Positions 29,508-41,310 of a stretch of DNA of 64,000 bases are shown one piece after another. The stretch covers positions 186,001 through 250,000 of the forward strand of contig NZ_AGBX01000006.1 of the NCBI RefSeq assembly GCF_000225825.1. The letters are read 5' to 3'. Source of the stretch: Brachybacterium squillarum M-6-3 (GTDB lineage: Bacteria > Actinomycetota > Actinomycetes > Actinomycetales > Dermabacteraceae). Below the pieces are notes generated by a model that worked only from the letters and a program-made list of their open reading frames with translations, was not told the DNA's origin and ran no database searches. The first letter of the stretch is position 1; each line of letters begins with the position of its first letter. The translations under genes and the position numbers were made by a program.

Positions 29508-30230
29508 GTGACCAGCCGTGACAACACCCCCGGCCCGGCCGACCTGCCCGCCGGGGATTCCCCCGAGCTCGACGACCGCTGGATCTCGCTGCTCGACACC
29601 GCGCTGCGCGCACAGGCGCCCGTCGCCCGTCGCTACGTGCAGGGCCTGCGCGCCAAGAAGCCCGGCGCCTCGACCGAGGAGCTGATGCGCGCCCTCACCC
29701 TGCGCTACTCGGTGCTGGCCACCGGCGCCGGCGCGGGCATCGGCGGCGTGGCCGCGATGCCCGGCATCGGCACCGCCACCGCCCTCGGACTCACCGTCGG
29801 CGAGGGTCTGGTCTTCGCCGAGGCCAGCGCCTTCCTCACGCTCGCCGCGGCCGACATCCACGACGTCGACATGCGCGACGCCGAGACCCGTCGGTTGGTG
29901 CTGATGGCGGTGCTCTCCGGGGAGCGCGGCGCCGAGATCATCGCCAAGAGCCTCGGCCAGCAGGGCATGCAGTGGAGCTCCGTGCTCGGCGGCGGGGGAG
30001 TCGTCCCCGGCTTTGTCACCCGGCAGGTCTCCCGCTACGTGCGCCGCCGCGTGCTCGCTCGCACCAGCGGCATCTGGCTGGGCCGGCTGCTGCCCTTCGG
30101 CGTCGGCGCCGTGATCGGCGGCGTCGGGGCGCGGCTCGTCTCCCGCTCCGTGGTCGACGCCCTCGAGGAGATCTTCGAGGAGGCCCCCGAGACGCTGCAG
30201 GGCTCCGCCCGCCCGGCGATCGAGGACTGA
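29508..30230 (+). CDS. EcsC-like membrane-associated protein
   Basis: A 240-residue protein with a hydrophobic Gly/Ala-rich central part (residues 68-110, including a GAGAGIGGVAAMPGIGTATA-type stretch) and a second hydrophobic glycine-rich stretch near 185-215, matching EcsC-family proteins. These are predicted membrane-associated proteins of uncertain role. A CGGAG ribosome-binding site lies ahead of the GTG/ATG-type start at 29508, and a TAGCGT -10 about 40 bases upstream suggests its own promoter. A perfect 18-bp hairpin follows. Confidence 0.7.
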   Translation: MTSRDNTPGPADLPAGDSPELDDRWISLLDTALRAQAPVARRYVQGLRAKKPGASTEELMRALTLRYSVLATGAGAGIGGVAAMPGIGTATALGLTVGEGLVFAEASAFLTLAAADIHDVDMRDAETRRLVLMAVLSGERGAEIIAKSLGQQGMQWSSVLGGGGVVPGFVTRQVSRYVRRRVLARTSGIWLGRLLPFGVGAVIGGVGARLVSRSVVDALEEIFEEAPETLQGSARPAIED

Positions 30231-30243
30231 CCTCCGCATCCAC

Positions 30244-30283
30244 GACGAGGGCCCCGGATCCGTGCGGATCCGGGGCCCTCGTC
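30244..30283. terminator. bidirectional terminator, EcsC-like gene / ppa
   Basis: A perfect 18-bp stem (GACGAGGGCCCCGGATCC and its complement) with loop GTGC between convergent genes. Confidence 0.8.
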
Positions 30284-30318
30284 CATCGCCCGGCGGAGCG
30301 GGCGGCTGGCTCAGCGGC

Positions 30319-30834
30319 TCAGGAGTGGTCCTGGGTGAACTCGTTGGCGTGCTCGGTGCCGAGGGCGCGCACGTACGAGCGGCGGATCTCGGCCTCGGCG
30401 TCGCTGCGGCCCTCCCAGTGGGCGCCCTCGACGCTCTTGCCCGGCTCGAGGTCCTTGTAGACCTCGAAGAAGTGCTGGATCTCCAGGCGGTGGAACTCGG
30501 AGACGTCGGTCAGCTCCTGACGGCGCACCTGACGGCGGTCGCCCACCGGCACCGCGACGATCTTGTCGTCGCCACCGGCCTCGTCGCGCATGCGGAACAT
30601 GCCCAGCGCGCGGCAGCGGATCAGGCAGCCCGGGAAGGTGGGCTCCTCCAGCAGGACCAGGCAGTCCAGCGGGTCGCCGTCCTCACCGAGGGTGCCCTCG
30701 ATGAAGCCGTAGTCGTCCGGGTACCGGGTGGCGGTGAACAGCATCCGGTCCAGGCGGATCCGCCCGTTGTGGTGGTCCACCTCGTACTTGTTCCGGTTCC
30801 CCCGGGGGATCTCGATGGTCACGTCGAATTCCAC
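30319..30834 (-). CDS. ppa: inorganic pyrophosphatase
   Basis: Family I soluble pyrophosphatase of 171 residues, hydrolysing the PPi released in biosynthesis. Conserved active-site stretches are [25 protein letters not shown] and the metal-binding DGDPLDCLV. The GTG at 30834 starts the conserved V-E-F-D-V-T-I-E sequence and is preceded by GGAG at suitable distance; an upstream in-frame start at 30891 would add 19 unconserved residues. Convergent with the EcsC-like gene and divergent from the PBP4 gene. Confidence 0.95.
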   Translation of the reverse strand: MEFDVTIEIPRGNRNKYEVDHHNGRIRLDRMLFTATRYPDDYGFIEGTLGEDGDPLDCLVLLEEPTFPGCLIRCRALGMFRMRDEAGGDDKIVAVPVGDRRQVRRQELTDVSEFHRLEIQHFFEVYKDLEPGKSVEGAHWEGRSDAEAEIRRSYVRALGTEHANEFTQDHS

Positions 30835-30893
30835 GACAGCCGCTCCATTGCTCTCGGCCCCCCGTGGGGCACTTCCTGGGACGCCGGACACTC

Positions 30894-30899
30894 TATCGT
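30894..30899 (+). promoter_or_regulatory. -10 element, leaderless start of the PBP4-type gene
   Basis: TATCGT, six bases before the ATG at 30906. Confidence 0.55.
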
Positions 30900-30905
30900 G
30901 AGGGC

Positions 30906-32306
30906 ATGGTCCCTGAGCGCATCTGGCGGAACACGGCGATCGCCCTGTGCATCGCGGTGCCGGCGAGCTTCTACCTGCTCGGGGACCTCGCCGACGCCTT
31001 CCCGGGCGTGCTCACCGTGCGCAGCGAGCAGTCCGAACCCGGCGCCGGGCCCGCCGCCGAGGCGGAGGACTGGGAGCGGGTGACCACCCCCGCCCCGCAG
31101 GGGCACGTCGCCCCCGAGGTCGACGAGGAGGCCGCCGCCGACGTCGCGACCCGCATGGACGCCCACGCCGGCCTGCCCGTGGTGGAGGGGAACCTCGCCT
31201 ACAGCGTGGTCGACGCCGACAGCGGCGAGCAGATCGCCGCCCGCGACGCGGAGACCGCCCGCATCCCCGCCTCCACCCTCAAGCTGCTGACAGCCGCCGC
31301 CGTGCTGCGCGTGCGGGATGCCGACGAGGTGCTGACCACCTCCGCCGTCGTCAGCGACGGCACCATCACCCTGGTCGGCGAGGGCGACATGACCCTCACC
31401 GAGGACAAGCTGACCTCCCTCGCCGAGGACGCCGCGACGCTGGCCGCCGAGCAGGACACCGACACCGTCGCCCTGGCCGTGGACACCACCGCCCTCACCG
31501 GCGGGGAGAACCCCGCCTGGGGCGACAACGGCATCGACGGCGGCTGGGTGACGCCGACCGCCGCGATGGCCCTCGAGGAGGGCTGGCTGGACGGGGAGCA
31601 GTACGGCGCGAAGTCCGCCGACCCGGTCGGGGACGTCGCCGAGCGCTTCCGGGAGCTGCTGGAGGAGCAGGGCCTCACCGTCGAGGGTGACGTCGCCTCC
31701 GCCGAGGCGCCGACGGGAGCGGCCGCCGCGGAGGTCACCTCCGCCCCGCTCGGAGAGATCGTCCGCCACACGCTGCTGATCTCCGACAACACCACCGCCG
31801 AGCTGCTCGCCCACCTGGTGGCGCAGGCCCGGGGCGAGGACACCACCCCCGAGGCCGCGGCCGCGGCCGTGGAGGCGGAGATCCGCGAGCTCGCCGCCGA
31901 GCTGGGCGTGCCCGAGGAGGACCTCGAGGCCTTCGAGATCGCCGACGGCTCCGGCCTCTCCCGGGACAACCGGGTGCCGCCCACGGTGCTCGCCTCCGTG
32001 CTCGGCGAGGTCGCCTCCGGCGACGTCGCCGAGCTCGAGCAGATCCTCTACGACGTGCCCATCGCCGCGCTCTCCGGCACCCTCGCGGACCGCTTCGACG
32101 CGGAGGACACCTCGCAGGCGGCGGGCCTGGTGCGCGGCAAGACCGGCTACCTCGGCGGCGCCGCCACCCTGGCCGGGATCACGACCCTGCCCGATGGCCG
32201 CACCGTCGGCTACTCGATCATCGTGCACGGCTTCGAGGGCTCCGAGGCCGCCGACGCCCGCGCCGCCGTCGACGAGGTCGCCGCCGAGCTGGTGAGCGGC
32301 TCCTGA
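30906..32306 (+). CDS. dacB: D-Ala-D-Ala carboxypeptidase/endopeptidase (PBP4, S13)
   Basis: A 466-residue penicillin-binding protein with an N-terminal membrane anchor or signal (about residues 9-28) and an acidic linker. The serine-hydrolase motifs are STLK (123-126), SDN (293-295) and KTG (412-414), with the large insert between the first two motifs that defines the S13 family. It trims or cleaves peptidoglycan cross-bridges outside the membrane. Start ATG 30906 directly follows a TATCGT -10 at six bases. The stop overlaps the tilS start (TGATG), beginning a long conserved gene run. Confidence 0.94.
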   Translation: MVPERIWRNTAIALCIAVPASFYLLGDLADAFPGVLTVRSEQSEPGAGPAAEAEDWERVTTPAPQGHVAPEVDEEAAADVATRMDAHAGLPVVEGNLAYSVVDADSGEQIAARDAETARIPASTLKLLTAAAVLRVRDADEVLTTSAVVSDGTITLVGEGDMTLTEDKLTSLAEDAATLAAEQDTDTVALAVDTTALTGGENPAWGDNGIDGGWVTPTAAMALEEGWLDGEQYGAKSADPVGDVAERFRELLEEQGLTVEGDVASAEAPTGAAAAEVTSAPLGEIVRHTLLISDNTTAELLAHLVAQARGEDTTPEAAAAAVEAEIRELAAELGVPEEDLEAFEIADGSGLSRDNRVPPTVLASVLGEVASGDVAELEQILYDVPIAALSGTLADRFDAEDTSQAAGLVRGKTGYLGGAATLAGITTLPDGRTVGYSIIVHGFEGSEAADARAAVDEVAAELVSGS

Positions 32307-33388
32307 TGGCCGGACCGCCCCCGGTGGTGGCCCGCGCCCGCACCGCGGTGCGCCGCGCCCTGACCGACCGCCTCGAGGAGCTCGCCGACGACACCGCCGC
32401 CGGGCAGCTGTCCCCGCACCTGCTGGTGGGACTCAGCGGGGGCGCGGATTCCCTCGCGCTGCTGGCCACCACCGCCTGGGTCGGATCCCGGATGGGCCTG
32501 ACCACCCGCGCCGCCATCGTCGACCACGGCCTGCAGGAAGGCTCCGCGGAGGTCGCCGAGCGCGCCCGCAGCCAGGCCGAGTGGCTCGGCGTCGAGGCCC
32601 GCGTGCTCACCGTCGCCGTGGACGCCGCCGCGCCCGGCGGGGTGGAGAACGCCGCCCGCGAGGCCCGCCACCGTGCCCTGGAGACCTGCCTGGCCGAGGA
32701 GGGCGGTCTCGCGCTGCTGCTCGCCCACACCCTGGACGACCAGGCCGAGCAGGTGCTGATGGGCCTGGCCCGCGGCGCCGGCCCCCGCGCCCTGGCCGGC
32801 ATCCCGCGCCGCCGCGGCCCGCTGCTGCGCCCCTTCCTCGGCAGCGGCCGCGACGAGGCCACCGCCCTGCGCCGCGAGGACACCGAGGAGATCTGCCGCC
32901 TGCACGAGCTGGAGTGGTGGGAGGACCCGATGAACACGGACCCCGCCCACCTGCGCGCCCGGGTCCGCCACCGGGCCCTGCCGCTGCTGCGCGAGGTGCT
33001 CGGCACCCAGATCGACGAGAACCTCGCCCGCACCGCGGACCTGCTGCGCCCCGACGCCGAGCACCTGGACGGTGAGGCCGGGGAGCTGCTGGCCGACCTG
33101 CGCCGCGACGGCGGTGAGCTGCGCGAGGAGGGCGACCTGCTGCTGCTGGACGTGCACGCCCTCGCCGCCGCCCCGACGGCGCTGCGCACCCGCGTGCTGC
33201 GCGACGCCTCCCGCCTCGCCGAGCAGGCCGGGGGCCGCCCCTCCGACAAGTCCCTGCTGCGCCGCCACGTGCTCGCCGCGGACGCCCTGGTGCTCACATG
33301 GCACGGTCAGGCAGCGGTGCCCCTTCCGGGTAGGATCGAGGTCGCTCGTCGCGACGGCCTGCTGGTCTGGCGCCGTCCCGATCCCTGA
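32306..33388 (+). CDS. tilS: tRNA(Ile)-lysidine synthase
   Basis: N-type ATP pyrophosphatase of 360 residues that converts C34 of the CAU-anticodon tRNA-Ile to lysidine. The PP-loop SGGADS is at 44-49, followed by the AHTLDDQAE and GMxxR-like regions; the C-terminal substrate-binding domain is of the short actinobacterial type. ATG overlaps the upstream stop by one base. The tilS-hpt-ftsH order is widely conserved in Gram-positive bacteria. Confidence 0.95.
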   Translation: MAGPPPVVARARTAVRRALTDRLEELADDTAAGQLSPHLLVGLSGGADSLALLATTAWVGSRMGLTTRAAIVDHGLQEGSAEVAERARSQAEWLGVEARVLTVAVDAAAPGGVENAAREARHRALETCLAEEGGLALLLAHTLDDQAEQVLMGLARGAGPRALAGIPRRRGPLLRPFLGSGRDEATALRREDTEEICRLHELEWWEDPMNTDPAHLRARVRHRALPLLREVLGTQIDENLARTADLLRPDAEHLDGEAGELLADLRRDGGELREEGDLLLLDVHALAAAPTALRTRVLRDASRLAEQAGGRPSDKSLLRRHVLAADALVLTWHGQAAVPLPGRIEVARRDGLLVWRRPDP

Positions 33389-33429
33389 GCAGCGACGAGA
33401 GCTCCCCGAACCTCACCCAGGAGAACCGC

Positions 33430-33984
33430 GTGCCCGAGACGCACCTTCACCCGGACGTCGATCACGTGCTGCTCGACGCCCAGCAGATCGCCGACAAGCT
33501 CCACGAGCTCGGTCAGCAGATCGCCGCGGACTACGCGGACGAGCCCCCCATCCTGGTCGGCGTCCTCAAGGGCGCCGTGATGGTGATGGCCGACCTCTCC
33601 CGCGAGATCGACCTCGCCACCGAGATGGACTGGATGGCCGTCTCCTCCTACGGCTCCGGCACCAAGTCCTCCGGCGTGGTGCGGATCCTCAAGGACCTCG
33701 GCGCCGACATCTCGGACCGCCACGTGCTGATCGTCGAGGACATCATCGACTCCGGTCTCACCCTGAAGTGGCTCCTGTCCAACCTGCGCTCCCGCGGGCC
33801 CAAGAGCGTCGAGGTGTGCACCCTGCTGCGCAAGCCCGACGCCGCCCGGGTCGAGATCGACGTGCGCTACGTCGGCTTCGACATCCCCAACGAGTTCGTC
33901 ATCGGCTACGGACTGGACTACGCCGAGCGCTACCGCAATCTTCCCTACGTGGGCGTGCTGAAGCCCTCGGTCTACGGAGGCTGA
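33430..33984 (+). CDS. hpt: hypoxanthine-guanine phosphoribosyltransferase
   Basis: Purine salvage enzyme of 184 residues joining PRPP to hypoxanthine or guanine. The PRPP-binding motif VEDIIDSG is at 102-109, the flexible loop contains [11 protein letters not shown], and the purine-contacting [15 protein letters not shown] near the C-terminus is typical. It starts at GTG 33430 behind a CAGGAG ribosome-binding site. It is the gene before ftsH with only two bases between them. Confidence 0.96.
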   Translation: MPETHLHPDVDHVLLDAQQIADKLHELGQQIAADYADEPPILVGVLKGAVMVMADLSREIDLATEMDWMAVSSYGSGTKSSGVVRILKDLGADISDRHVLIVEDIIDSGLTLKWLLSNLRSRGPKSVEVCTLLRKPDAARVEIDVRYVGFDIPNEFVIGYGLDYAERYRNLPYVGVLKPSVYGG

Positions 33985-33986
33985 GC

Positions 33987-36086
<2,100 letters not shown>

Positions 36087-36097
36087 GGCCGGCGGCC

Positions 36098-36661
36098 ATG
36101 ACGGTGGACCGTCCCCGCGCCGCCGCGGCGGTGCGAGAGCTGCTGCTGGCGGTGGGGGAGGACCCCGACCGCGACGGCCTGCGGGACACCCCCGACCGGG
36201 TGGCCCGCATGTACGCCGAGGTGTTCCAGGGTATGGACCAGGACGCGCACGAGCCGCTGGCGACCACCTTCGAGATCGACCACCAGGAGCTGGTGCTGGT
36301 GCGCGACATCGGCTTCCACTCCATGTGCGAGCACCACCTGCTGCCGTTCGTGGGTCGCGCCCACGTCGGCTACATCCCCGGCGAGGGGCGGGTGGCGGGC
36401 CTGAGCAAGCTCGCCCGCCTGGTGCACGTCTACGCGCGCCGCCCTCAGGTGCAGGAGCGCATCACCTCCCAGGTCGCCGACGCGCTGATGGAGGAGATCG
36501 GCGCCGCCGGCGCCATCGTGGTGCTGGAGGCCGAGCACATGTGCATGTCGATGCGCGGGGTGCGGGCGGACGGCTCCCGCACCGTGACCAGCGCCGTGCG
36601 CGGGCAACTGCGCGAGAGCGCCACCCGGTCCGAGGCGATGAGCCTCATCCTGCGGGGCTGA
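36098..36661 (+). CDS. folE: GTP cyclohydrolase I
   Basis: First enzyme of folate synthesis (187 residues), making 7,8-dihydroneopterin triphosphate from GTP. Zn-binding Cys/His residues are in [11 protein letters not shown] and the second Cys in [10 protein letters not shown]; substrate-binding [23 protein letters not shown] is intact. It starts 11 bases after ftsH and four bases before the folP GTG, inside the ftsH-folE-folP-folBK operon. Confidence 0.97.
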   Translation: MTVDRPRAAAAVRELLLAVGEDPDRDGLRDTPDRVARMYAEVFQGMDQDAHEPLATTFEIDHQELVLVRDIGFHSMCEHHLLPFVGRAHVGYIPGEGRVAGLSKLARLVHVYARRPQVQERITSQVADALMEEIGAAGAIVVLEAEHMCMSMRGVRADGSRTVTSAVRGQLRESATRSEAMSLILRG

Positions 36662-36665
36662 GCCC

Positions 36666-37520
36666 GTGACCGGCCCGCGCCGCCGCCCCCGCGGCCTGCC
36701 CGAGCACCTGGACCGGGAGGACACCCTCGTGATGGGGGTGCTGAACGTGACCCCCGATTCGTTCTCCGACGGCGGCCTGTACCTCGAGCCCGAGCGGGCG
36801 ATCGCCCACGGCCGGGAGCTGCTGGCCGCCGGGGCCGACCTGCTGGACATCGGCGGGGAGTCCACCCGCCCCGGCGCGCCCCGCGTGGACGCCGAGGAGG
36901 AGCGCGGCCGGGTGCTGCCCGTGGTGCGGGCCCTGGCCGCCGAGGGCGCCGTGATCAGCGTGGACACCATGCGCACCGAGATCGCCGAGGCCAGCGTCGC
37001 CGCGGGCGCCCTGATCGTCAACGACGTCTCCGCGGGCCGCGCCGACACCGACATGGGCTCCCTCGCCGCGCACCTGCGCACCCGCCTGGGCACCCCGCCG
37101 GTGTTCGTGGCGATGCACTGGCGCGGCCACAGCGACGTGATGAACGAGCTCACCGACTACGCGGACGTCGCCCTCGACAGCGCCGCCGAGCTCGCCGAGC
37201 GGCTGGACGCCCTGCGCGCCGCCGGGGTGGACGAGGACTTCCTGGTGGCCGATCCCGGCCTGGGCTTCTCCAAGACCGGGGAGCAGAACTGGGAGCTGCT
37301 GGCCGACTGGGCATCGATCACCTCCCACCGCCTGCCGGTGCTGATCGGCGCCTCCCGCAAGCGGTTCCTCGGCGCCCTCGGGGTGGACCGCGACCACGCC
37401 ACCGCCGCCGTCAGCGCCTACGCCGCCGAGCACGGCGCGTGGGCGGTGCGCGTGCACGAGGTGGCCCCGACCCTGGCCGCCGTGCGGGTGGGGGACCGAC
37501 TGCGCAGGAGCCGCCGATGA
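36666..37520 (+). CDS. folP: dihydropteroate synthase
   Basis: TIM-barrel enzyme of 284 residues condensing pterin pyrophosphate with p-aminobenzoate, the sulfonamide target. Signatures are MGVLNVTPDSFSDGG, DIGGESTRPGA, and the C-terminal ASRKRFLG. GTG start at 36666, four bases after the folE stop; its stop overlaps the folB-folK start (ATGA). Confidence 0.97.
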   Translation: MTGPRRRPRGLPEHLDREDTLVMGVLNVTPDSFSDGGLYLEPERAIAHGRELLAAGADLLDIGGESTRPGAPRVDAEEERGRVLPVVRALAAEGAVISVDTMRTEIAEASVAAGALIVNDVSAGRADTDMGSLAAHLRTRLGTPPVFVAMHWRGHSDVMNELTDYADVALDSAAELAERLDALRAAGVDEDFLVADPGLGFSKTGEQNWELLADWASITSHRLPVLIGASRKRFLGALGVDRDHATAAVSAYAAEHGAWAVRVHEVAPTLAAVRVGDRLRRSRR

Positions 37521-38431
37521 GCATCGACCCGAGCACGCACGACCCCCTGGCGGGGCTGGACCGGATCGCCGTCACCGGCATCCGCGGCTGGGGCCGCCAC
37601 GGGGTGCTGGCCGCCGAGCAGGAGCTCGGCCAGGCGTTCACCGTGGACGTGGTGCTGCGCCTGGACACCTCCGCCGCCGGACGCGGCGACGAGCTGGGCG
37701 CCACCGTGAACTACGCGGAAGTGGCCGCCGTGGCCGCCGCCGAGATCACCGCCGGCCCCCACCTGCTGATCGAGACCCTCGCCGCCCGCATCGCCGAGCG
37801 CACCCTCGCCGAGTGCGGGGCGCCGCTGCTGCGCCGGGTGGAGGTCACCGTGCACAAGCCCGCCGCCCCCGTCGGACTGCCCGTGGACGACGTCGCGGTG
37901 ACCATCACCCGCGATGCCCCGCCCGGCGAGGCCGTGCTCGCGCTCGGCACCAACCTGGGGGAGCGGGAGACGCAGCTCGCCGCCGCCCTGGCCTCCCTCG
38001 CCGCCGCGCCCGGCGTCGAGGTCGCCTGGACCTCCCCGGTGGTGGAGACCGCGCCCGTCGGCGGCCCCGCGGGGCAGGGCGCCTTCCTCAACGCCGTGGC
38101 GGGAGTGCGCACCGTGCTCGCCCCCGCCCAGCTGCTGGCCGTCTGTGCCCGCCTGGAGCGCGAGGCCCGCCGGGTGCGCACCGTGCGCTGGGGCCCGCGC
38201 ACCCTGGACGTCGACGTGATCACCTACGGGGAGCACCGCAGCGCCGACCCGGTGCTGACCCTGCCCCACCCCCGCGCCCACCAGCGGGCCTTCGTGCTGG
38301 ACCCCTGGCACCGTGCCCGCCCGGAGGCGGAGCTGCCCGGCCACGGCGCGCTCGCCGCCCTCCTGGAGCAGGCCGCGGACCGCGCCGAGATCCGCCCCGG
38401 CCCGGTGATCGAGGGGTTCGACCAGCCGTGA
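37517..38431 (+). CDS. folBK: bifunctional FolB-FolK (dihydroneopterin aldolase / HPPK)
   Basis: A 304-residue fusion. Residues 1-130 are dihydroneopterin aldolase (TGIRGWGRHGVLAAEQELGQ, VNYAEV, LIETLA); residues 137-300 are the hydroxymethyl-dihydropterin pyrophosphokinase with LALGTNLGERE, FLNAVAGVRT, and the metal/ATP site WGPRTLDVDVITYG followed by LPHPRAHQRAFVLDPW. The fusion channels consecutive steps, and is known from other actinobacteria. ATG overlaps the folP stop and the stop overlaps the DUF3180 start. Confidence 0.96.
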   Translation: MSIDPSTHDPLAGLDRIAVTGIRGWGRHGVLAAEQELGQAFTVDVVLRLDTSAAGRGDELGATVNYAEVAAVAAAEITAGPHLLIETLAARIAERTLAECGAPLLRRVEVTVHKPAAPVGLPVDDVAVTITRDAPPGEAVLALGTNLGERETQLAAALASLAAAPGVEVAWTSPVVETAPVGGPAGQGAFLNAVAGVRTVLAPAQLLAVCARLEREARRVRTVRWGPRTLDVDVITYGEHRSADPVLTLPHPRAHQRAFVLDPWHRARPEAELPGHGALAALLEQAADRAEIRPGPVIEGFDQP

Positions 38432-38934
38432 AGCCGCTGAACATCGTCCTGCTGGTGCTGATCTGGGCCGCCGGCGCCGGCTTCGGGGCGCAGGTGATGG
38501 AGACCCTCGCCACCCGCGGGCACTCCCTGCCCGTCACCGGCTGGCTCACCACCCTGGTCGAGGTGGTGCTGATCGCGGTGCTGCTGGTCAACGCGCTGCC
38601 GCTGCGGCGGTACATGCGCGAGAGCGAGGAGCGCGCCGAGCACCCCACCGCCGCGCCGCGCCGCCACCAGCTCGACCTGCCCACCGCCTTCCGCACGGTG
38701 CTGCTGGCCCACGCCTGCGCCTACACCGGCGCCGTGATGGGCGGACTCTTCGCCGGGCAGGCGCTGTACCTGCTGCTCTCCGGCACCGGCGACGTGCTCA
38801 CCGCCGTGCTCCCCACCGGCTCCGCCGCCCTGGCCGGCACCGTGCTGGGCGTGCTCGGGGTGATCGTGGAGCGCTGGGGGACCCTGCCGCCGCAGGACGG
38901 CGAGGCCGCCGAGGAGGCCGCGACGGGCTCCTGA
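38428..38934 (+). CDS. DUF3180 membrane protein
   Basis: A 168-residue protein with four predicted membrane segments (about 3-23, 38-56, 88-112, 122-142) and a charged Glu/Ala C-terminal tail. It is the usual companion of the folate genes in actinobacteria, where its role is not established. The GTG start overlaps the folBK stop (GTGA), so it is translationally coupled. Confidence 0.88.
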   Translation: MKPLNIVLLVLIWAAGAGFGAQVMETLATRGHSLPVTGWLTTLVEVVLIAVLLVNALPLRRYMRESEERAEHPTAAPRRHQLDLPTAFRTVLLAHACAYTGAVMGGLFAGQALYLLLSGTGDVLTAVLPTGSAALAGTVLGVLGVIVERWGTLPPQDGEAAEEAATGS

Positions 38935-39022
38935 CCGGCCCCGACCATCGAGGGGTGTCGGCGCCGCGGATCACGCCCTCGGACGGAGGGTGAGGCACCG
39001 CCGAGGTGACACGATGGACCCC

Positions 39023-39664
39023 ATGACCCTCCCGCCCGATCCCTCCTCGCCCGCGACCCCCGCCCCCGCGGACGCCGTGTCGCCGACTCCCGCGCCCGGG
39101 GACGGGACGAAGCCGGGCACGGCGGTGCCCCCCGCGACGGCCCCGGAGGAGGCCCCGCCGGTGCTCGTGCGCGCCGACGGCCGCCGCCTGCACGTCGAGG
39201 GGCTTCGCGCCGTCTCCCCGCTGCTGATCCGCGCCCGCTACCTCGCCGGGATCCCCGGCTACCTCATCGCCCTGCTCGCCGTGGCCGGGGCGATCGTCGC
39301 CGCGGTGCTCACCGGCTGGTGGTGGCTCGGGCTGACCGCCCTGCTGCCCGCGATCCTCGCCGGCCAGGGCCTCGCCCTCACCCCGCGCCGGGTCCGCGCG
39401 ATCGGCTACCTGGAGGGTCCCGAGGAGCTCGTCGTCGCCTCGGGCGTCATGTTCCGCTCCGTGGAGACCGTGCCCTACGGCCGCGTGCAGTCGGTGACCA
39501 TCGACGAGGGACCGGTCGACCGCCGTTTCGGGCTCGCCCAGCTGACCGTCACCACCGCCTCCGACGGCGCGGACGTCACCCTGCCGGGCCTGCCGCGGGA
39601 CGAGGCCGAACGGCTGCGGGTGATGCTCACCGAGCGCGGCGTCGAGCTGATGGCGGCCCTTTGA
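39023..39664 (+). CDS. PH-domain (bPH2/DUF304) membrane protein, small partner
   Basis: A 213-residue protein: Pro/Thr-rich N-terminal region, two membrane segments at about 75-115 and a C-terminal bacterial PH domain (VPYGRVQSVTIDEGPVDRRFGLAQLTV). It resembles YdbS-type proteins, which occur with a larger YdbT-like partner, as here. I prefer ATG 39023 (a CACGAT -10-like hexamer ends seven bases before it); ATG 39014 or an upstream ATG at 38990 are alternatives. Function unknown. Confidence 0.8.
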   Translation: MTLPPDPSSPATPAPADAVSPTPAPGDGTKPGTAVPPATAPEEAPPVLVRADGRRLHVEGLRAVSPLLIRARYLAGIPGYLIALLAVAGAIVAAVLTGWWWLGLTALLPAILAGQGLALTPRRVRAIGYLEGPEELVVASGVMFRSVETVPYGRVQSVTIDEGPVDRRFGLAQLTVTTASDGADVTLPGLPRDEAERLRVMLTERGVELMAAL

Positions 39665-41310
39665 GCGAGCAGCCCGCCCCCGTCGAGCCCCCCGACGCCG
39701 CCCGGCCCTCGGACTCCGGCGACGCCCCCGAGCAGGCGCCGGAGCACCGCCGCACCCATCCGATCACGCCGCTGATCTCCGGCTGGAAGGTCATCGCGGG
39801 CATCCTCGCCGTGCTCACCGTGCAGAACATCGCGGCGCTGGTGGAGAACTTCACCCTCAGCCGCGCGCTGATCGGCCTCGGCGTGCTCGCCGTGGTGGTG
39901 CTCGGCACCATCGCGATCTCCTTCCTGTCCTGGCGGGCCACCACCTTCGCCCTCACCGGGGACGGCGTGGCCAAGCACTCCGGGCTCATCTCCCGCACCC
40001 GCCAGTTCGCCCCCCGCGCCCGCATCGAATCGGTCTCCGTGGAGCGGCCCCTGCTGGCGCGGCTGCTGGGCCTGGCGAAGGTGCGGATCGAGGTGGCCGG
40101 CGGCTCCGAGTCCCACCTGGACATCGCCTATGTGCGCTCCGAGGAGGCCGAGCGGCTGCGCCGCGGCATCCTGCAGGTCGCCGCCGGCGGGGGCGCCTCG
40201 GCCCGCGACGGCGGGACGAGCACCGCGACGGTCCCCGGCGAGGACCGCGCGACCGCCGAGGACGCGACGGTGAGGGAGGGATGCGGCACCGATGGTCGGT
40301 CCGCCCCCGGCCGCGACGCAGAGGCCGCCCCCACCCGCGGCGACGCCGAGCCCGCCCCCACCCGCCGCGACACCCTGCGTGAGATCCTCCACGACGGCGT
40401 CACCGAGGGCGAGCTGATCGCCGAGATCCCCACCGAGCGCCTGGTCCGCTCCCTGCTCCGCGACCCCGAGTTCCTCATCGGCGCCGCGGTCACCGTGCTC
40501 GGCGTGGGCGCCGCGATCATCGCCGGGGCGATCGCCGACGGCTTCTCCCCGGCCCTCCTGGTCGGTCTGCTGCCGGCCCTGATCGCCCTGCCCCGCTTCG
40601 TGTTCGGCCGCGTCGAGGCCGGCTGGGGCTTCGTCTCCCGCCTCACCGACTCCGGGCTCCGGATGCGCCGGGGCCTGGCCAACACCCGCAGCGACAACAT
40701 CGCCTCCGGCCGTATCCAGCGCCTGGACCTGCGCCGGCCCCTGCTGTGGCGCGGCCCCGGCTGGACCGCCGTCCAGGTCACCGTCGCCGGCATCGAGGAC
40801 ACCGAGGGCGGCGCCGAGAGCGTGCTGCCCGTCGGCACGCGCGAGGAGGTCGCCCGCACCCTCGGCCACCTCGCCCCTCCGCTGGGCAGCGAGGACGACC
40901 TCGCCCTGCTGGAACGGTTCCTCACCCGACCGGCCCGCGAGATCGAGGGCTACCACCCGCCCTCGCCCGTGCAGTGGATCGCCCGCCGCACCGAGGTGAC
41001 CGTGACGCTGCCCGGCGCCGTGCTGCACCGCAGCGGCATCCTCGCCAAGCGCGTCCAGATCATCCCGCGTGACCGCATCCAGGAGCTCCGCCTGGCCGAC
41101 GGGCCGCTGAACAAGCGCCTGGGCCTGCTGGACCTCCACGTCGCCGTCGGCGGGCACACCGTCACCCTCGGAGGCCTCGCCCGCCCCGGCGCCTGCGCCC
41201 TGCAGGCCGTACTCGCCCGCGACGCCGCCCGCCGGCGCCGCTACACCGAGCGCGCCTCCTGGCCCACCCCGGTGCTCGCCGGCACCGGCACCCCGGAGCA
41301 GATCCGATGA
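39661..41310 (+). CDS. PH-domain (bPH2/DUF304) membrane protein, large partner
   Basis: A 549-residue protein with paired membrane segments and three PH-like repeats, recognisable by the parallel phrases QFAPRARIESVSVERPLLARLLGLAKV, NIASGRIQRLDLRRP and VQIIPRDRIQELRLADGPLNKRLGLLDL. A long acidic/Thr-Arg linker (residues 180-235, containing two APTR-D copies) separates repeats 1 and 2. It starts with a rare TTG that overlaps the stop of the small partner (TTGA), so the two are probably made in a fixed ratio. YdbT-like; role unknown, envelope protection has been suggested for Bacillus relatives. Confidence 0.83.
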   Translation: MSEQPAPVEPPDAARPSDSGDAPEQAPEHRRTHPITPLISGWKVIAGILAVLTVQNIAALVENFTLSRALIGLGVLAVVVLGTIAISFLSWRATTFALTGDGVAKHSGLISRTRQFAPRARIESVSVERPLLARLLGLAKVRIEVAGGSESHLDIAYVRSEEAERLRRGILQVAAGGGASARDGGTSTATVPGEDRATAEDATVREGCGTDGRSAPGRDAEAAPTRGDAEPAPTRRDTLREILHDGVTEGELIAEIPTERLVRSLLRDPEFLIGAAVTVLGVGAAIIAGAIADGFSPALLVGLLPALIALPRFVFGRVEAGWGFVSRLTDSGLRMRRGLANTRSDNIASGRIQRLDLRRPLLWRGPGWTAVQVTVAGIEDTEGGAESVLPVGTREEVARTLGHLAPPLGSEDDLALLERFLTRPAREIEGYHPPSPVQWIARRTEVTVTLPGAVLHRSGILAKRVQIIPRDRIQELRLADGPLNKRLGLLDLHVAVGGHTVTLGGLARPGACALQAVLARDAARRRRYTERASWPTPVLAGTGTPEQIR

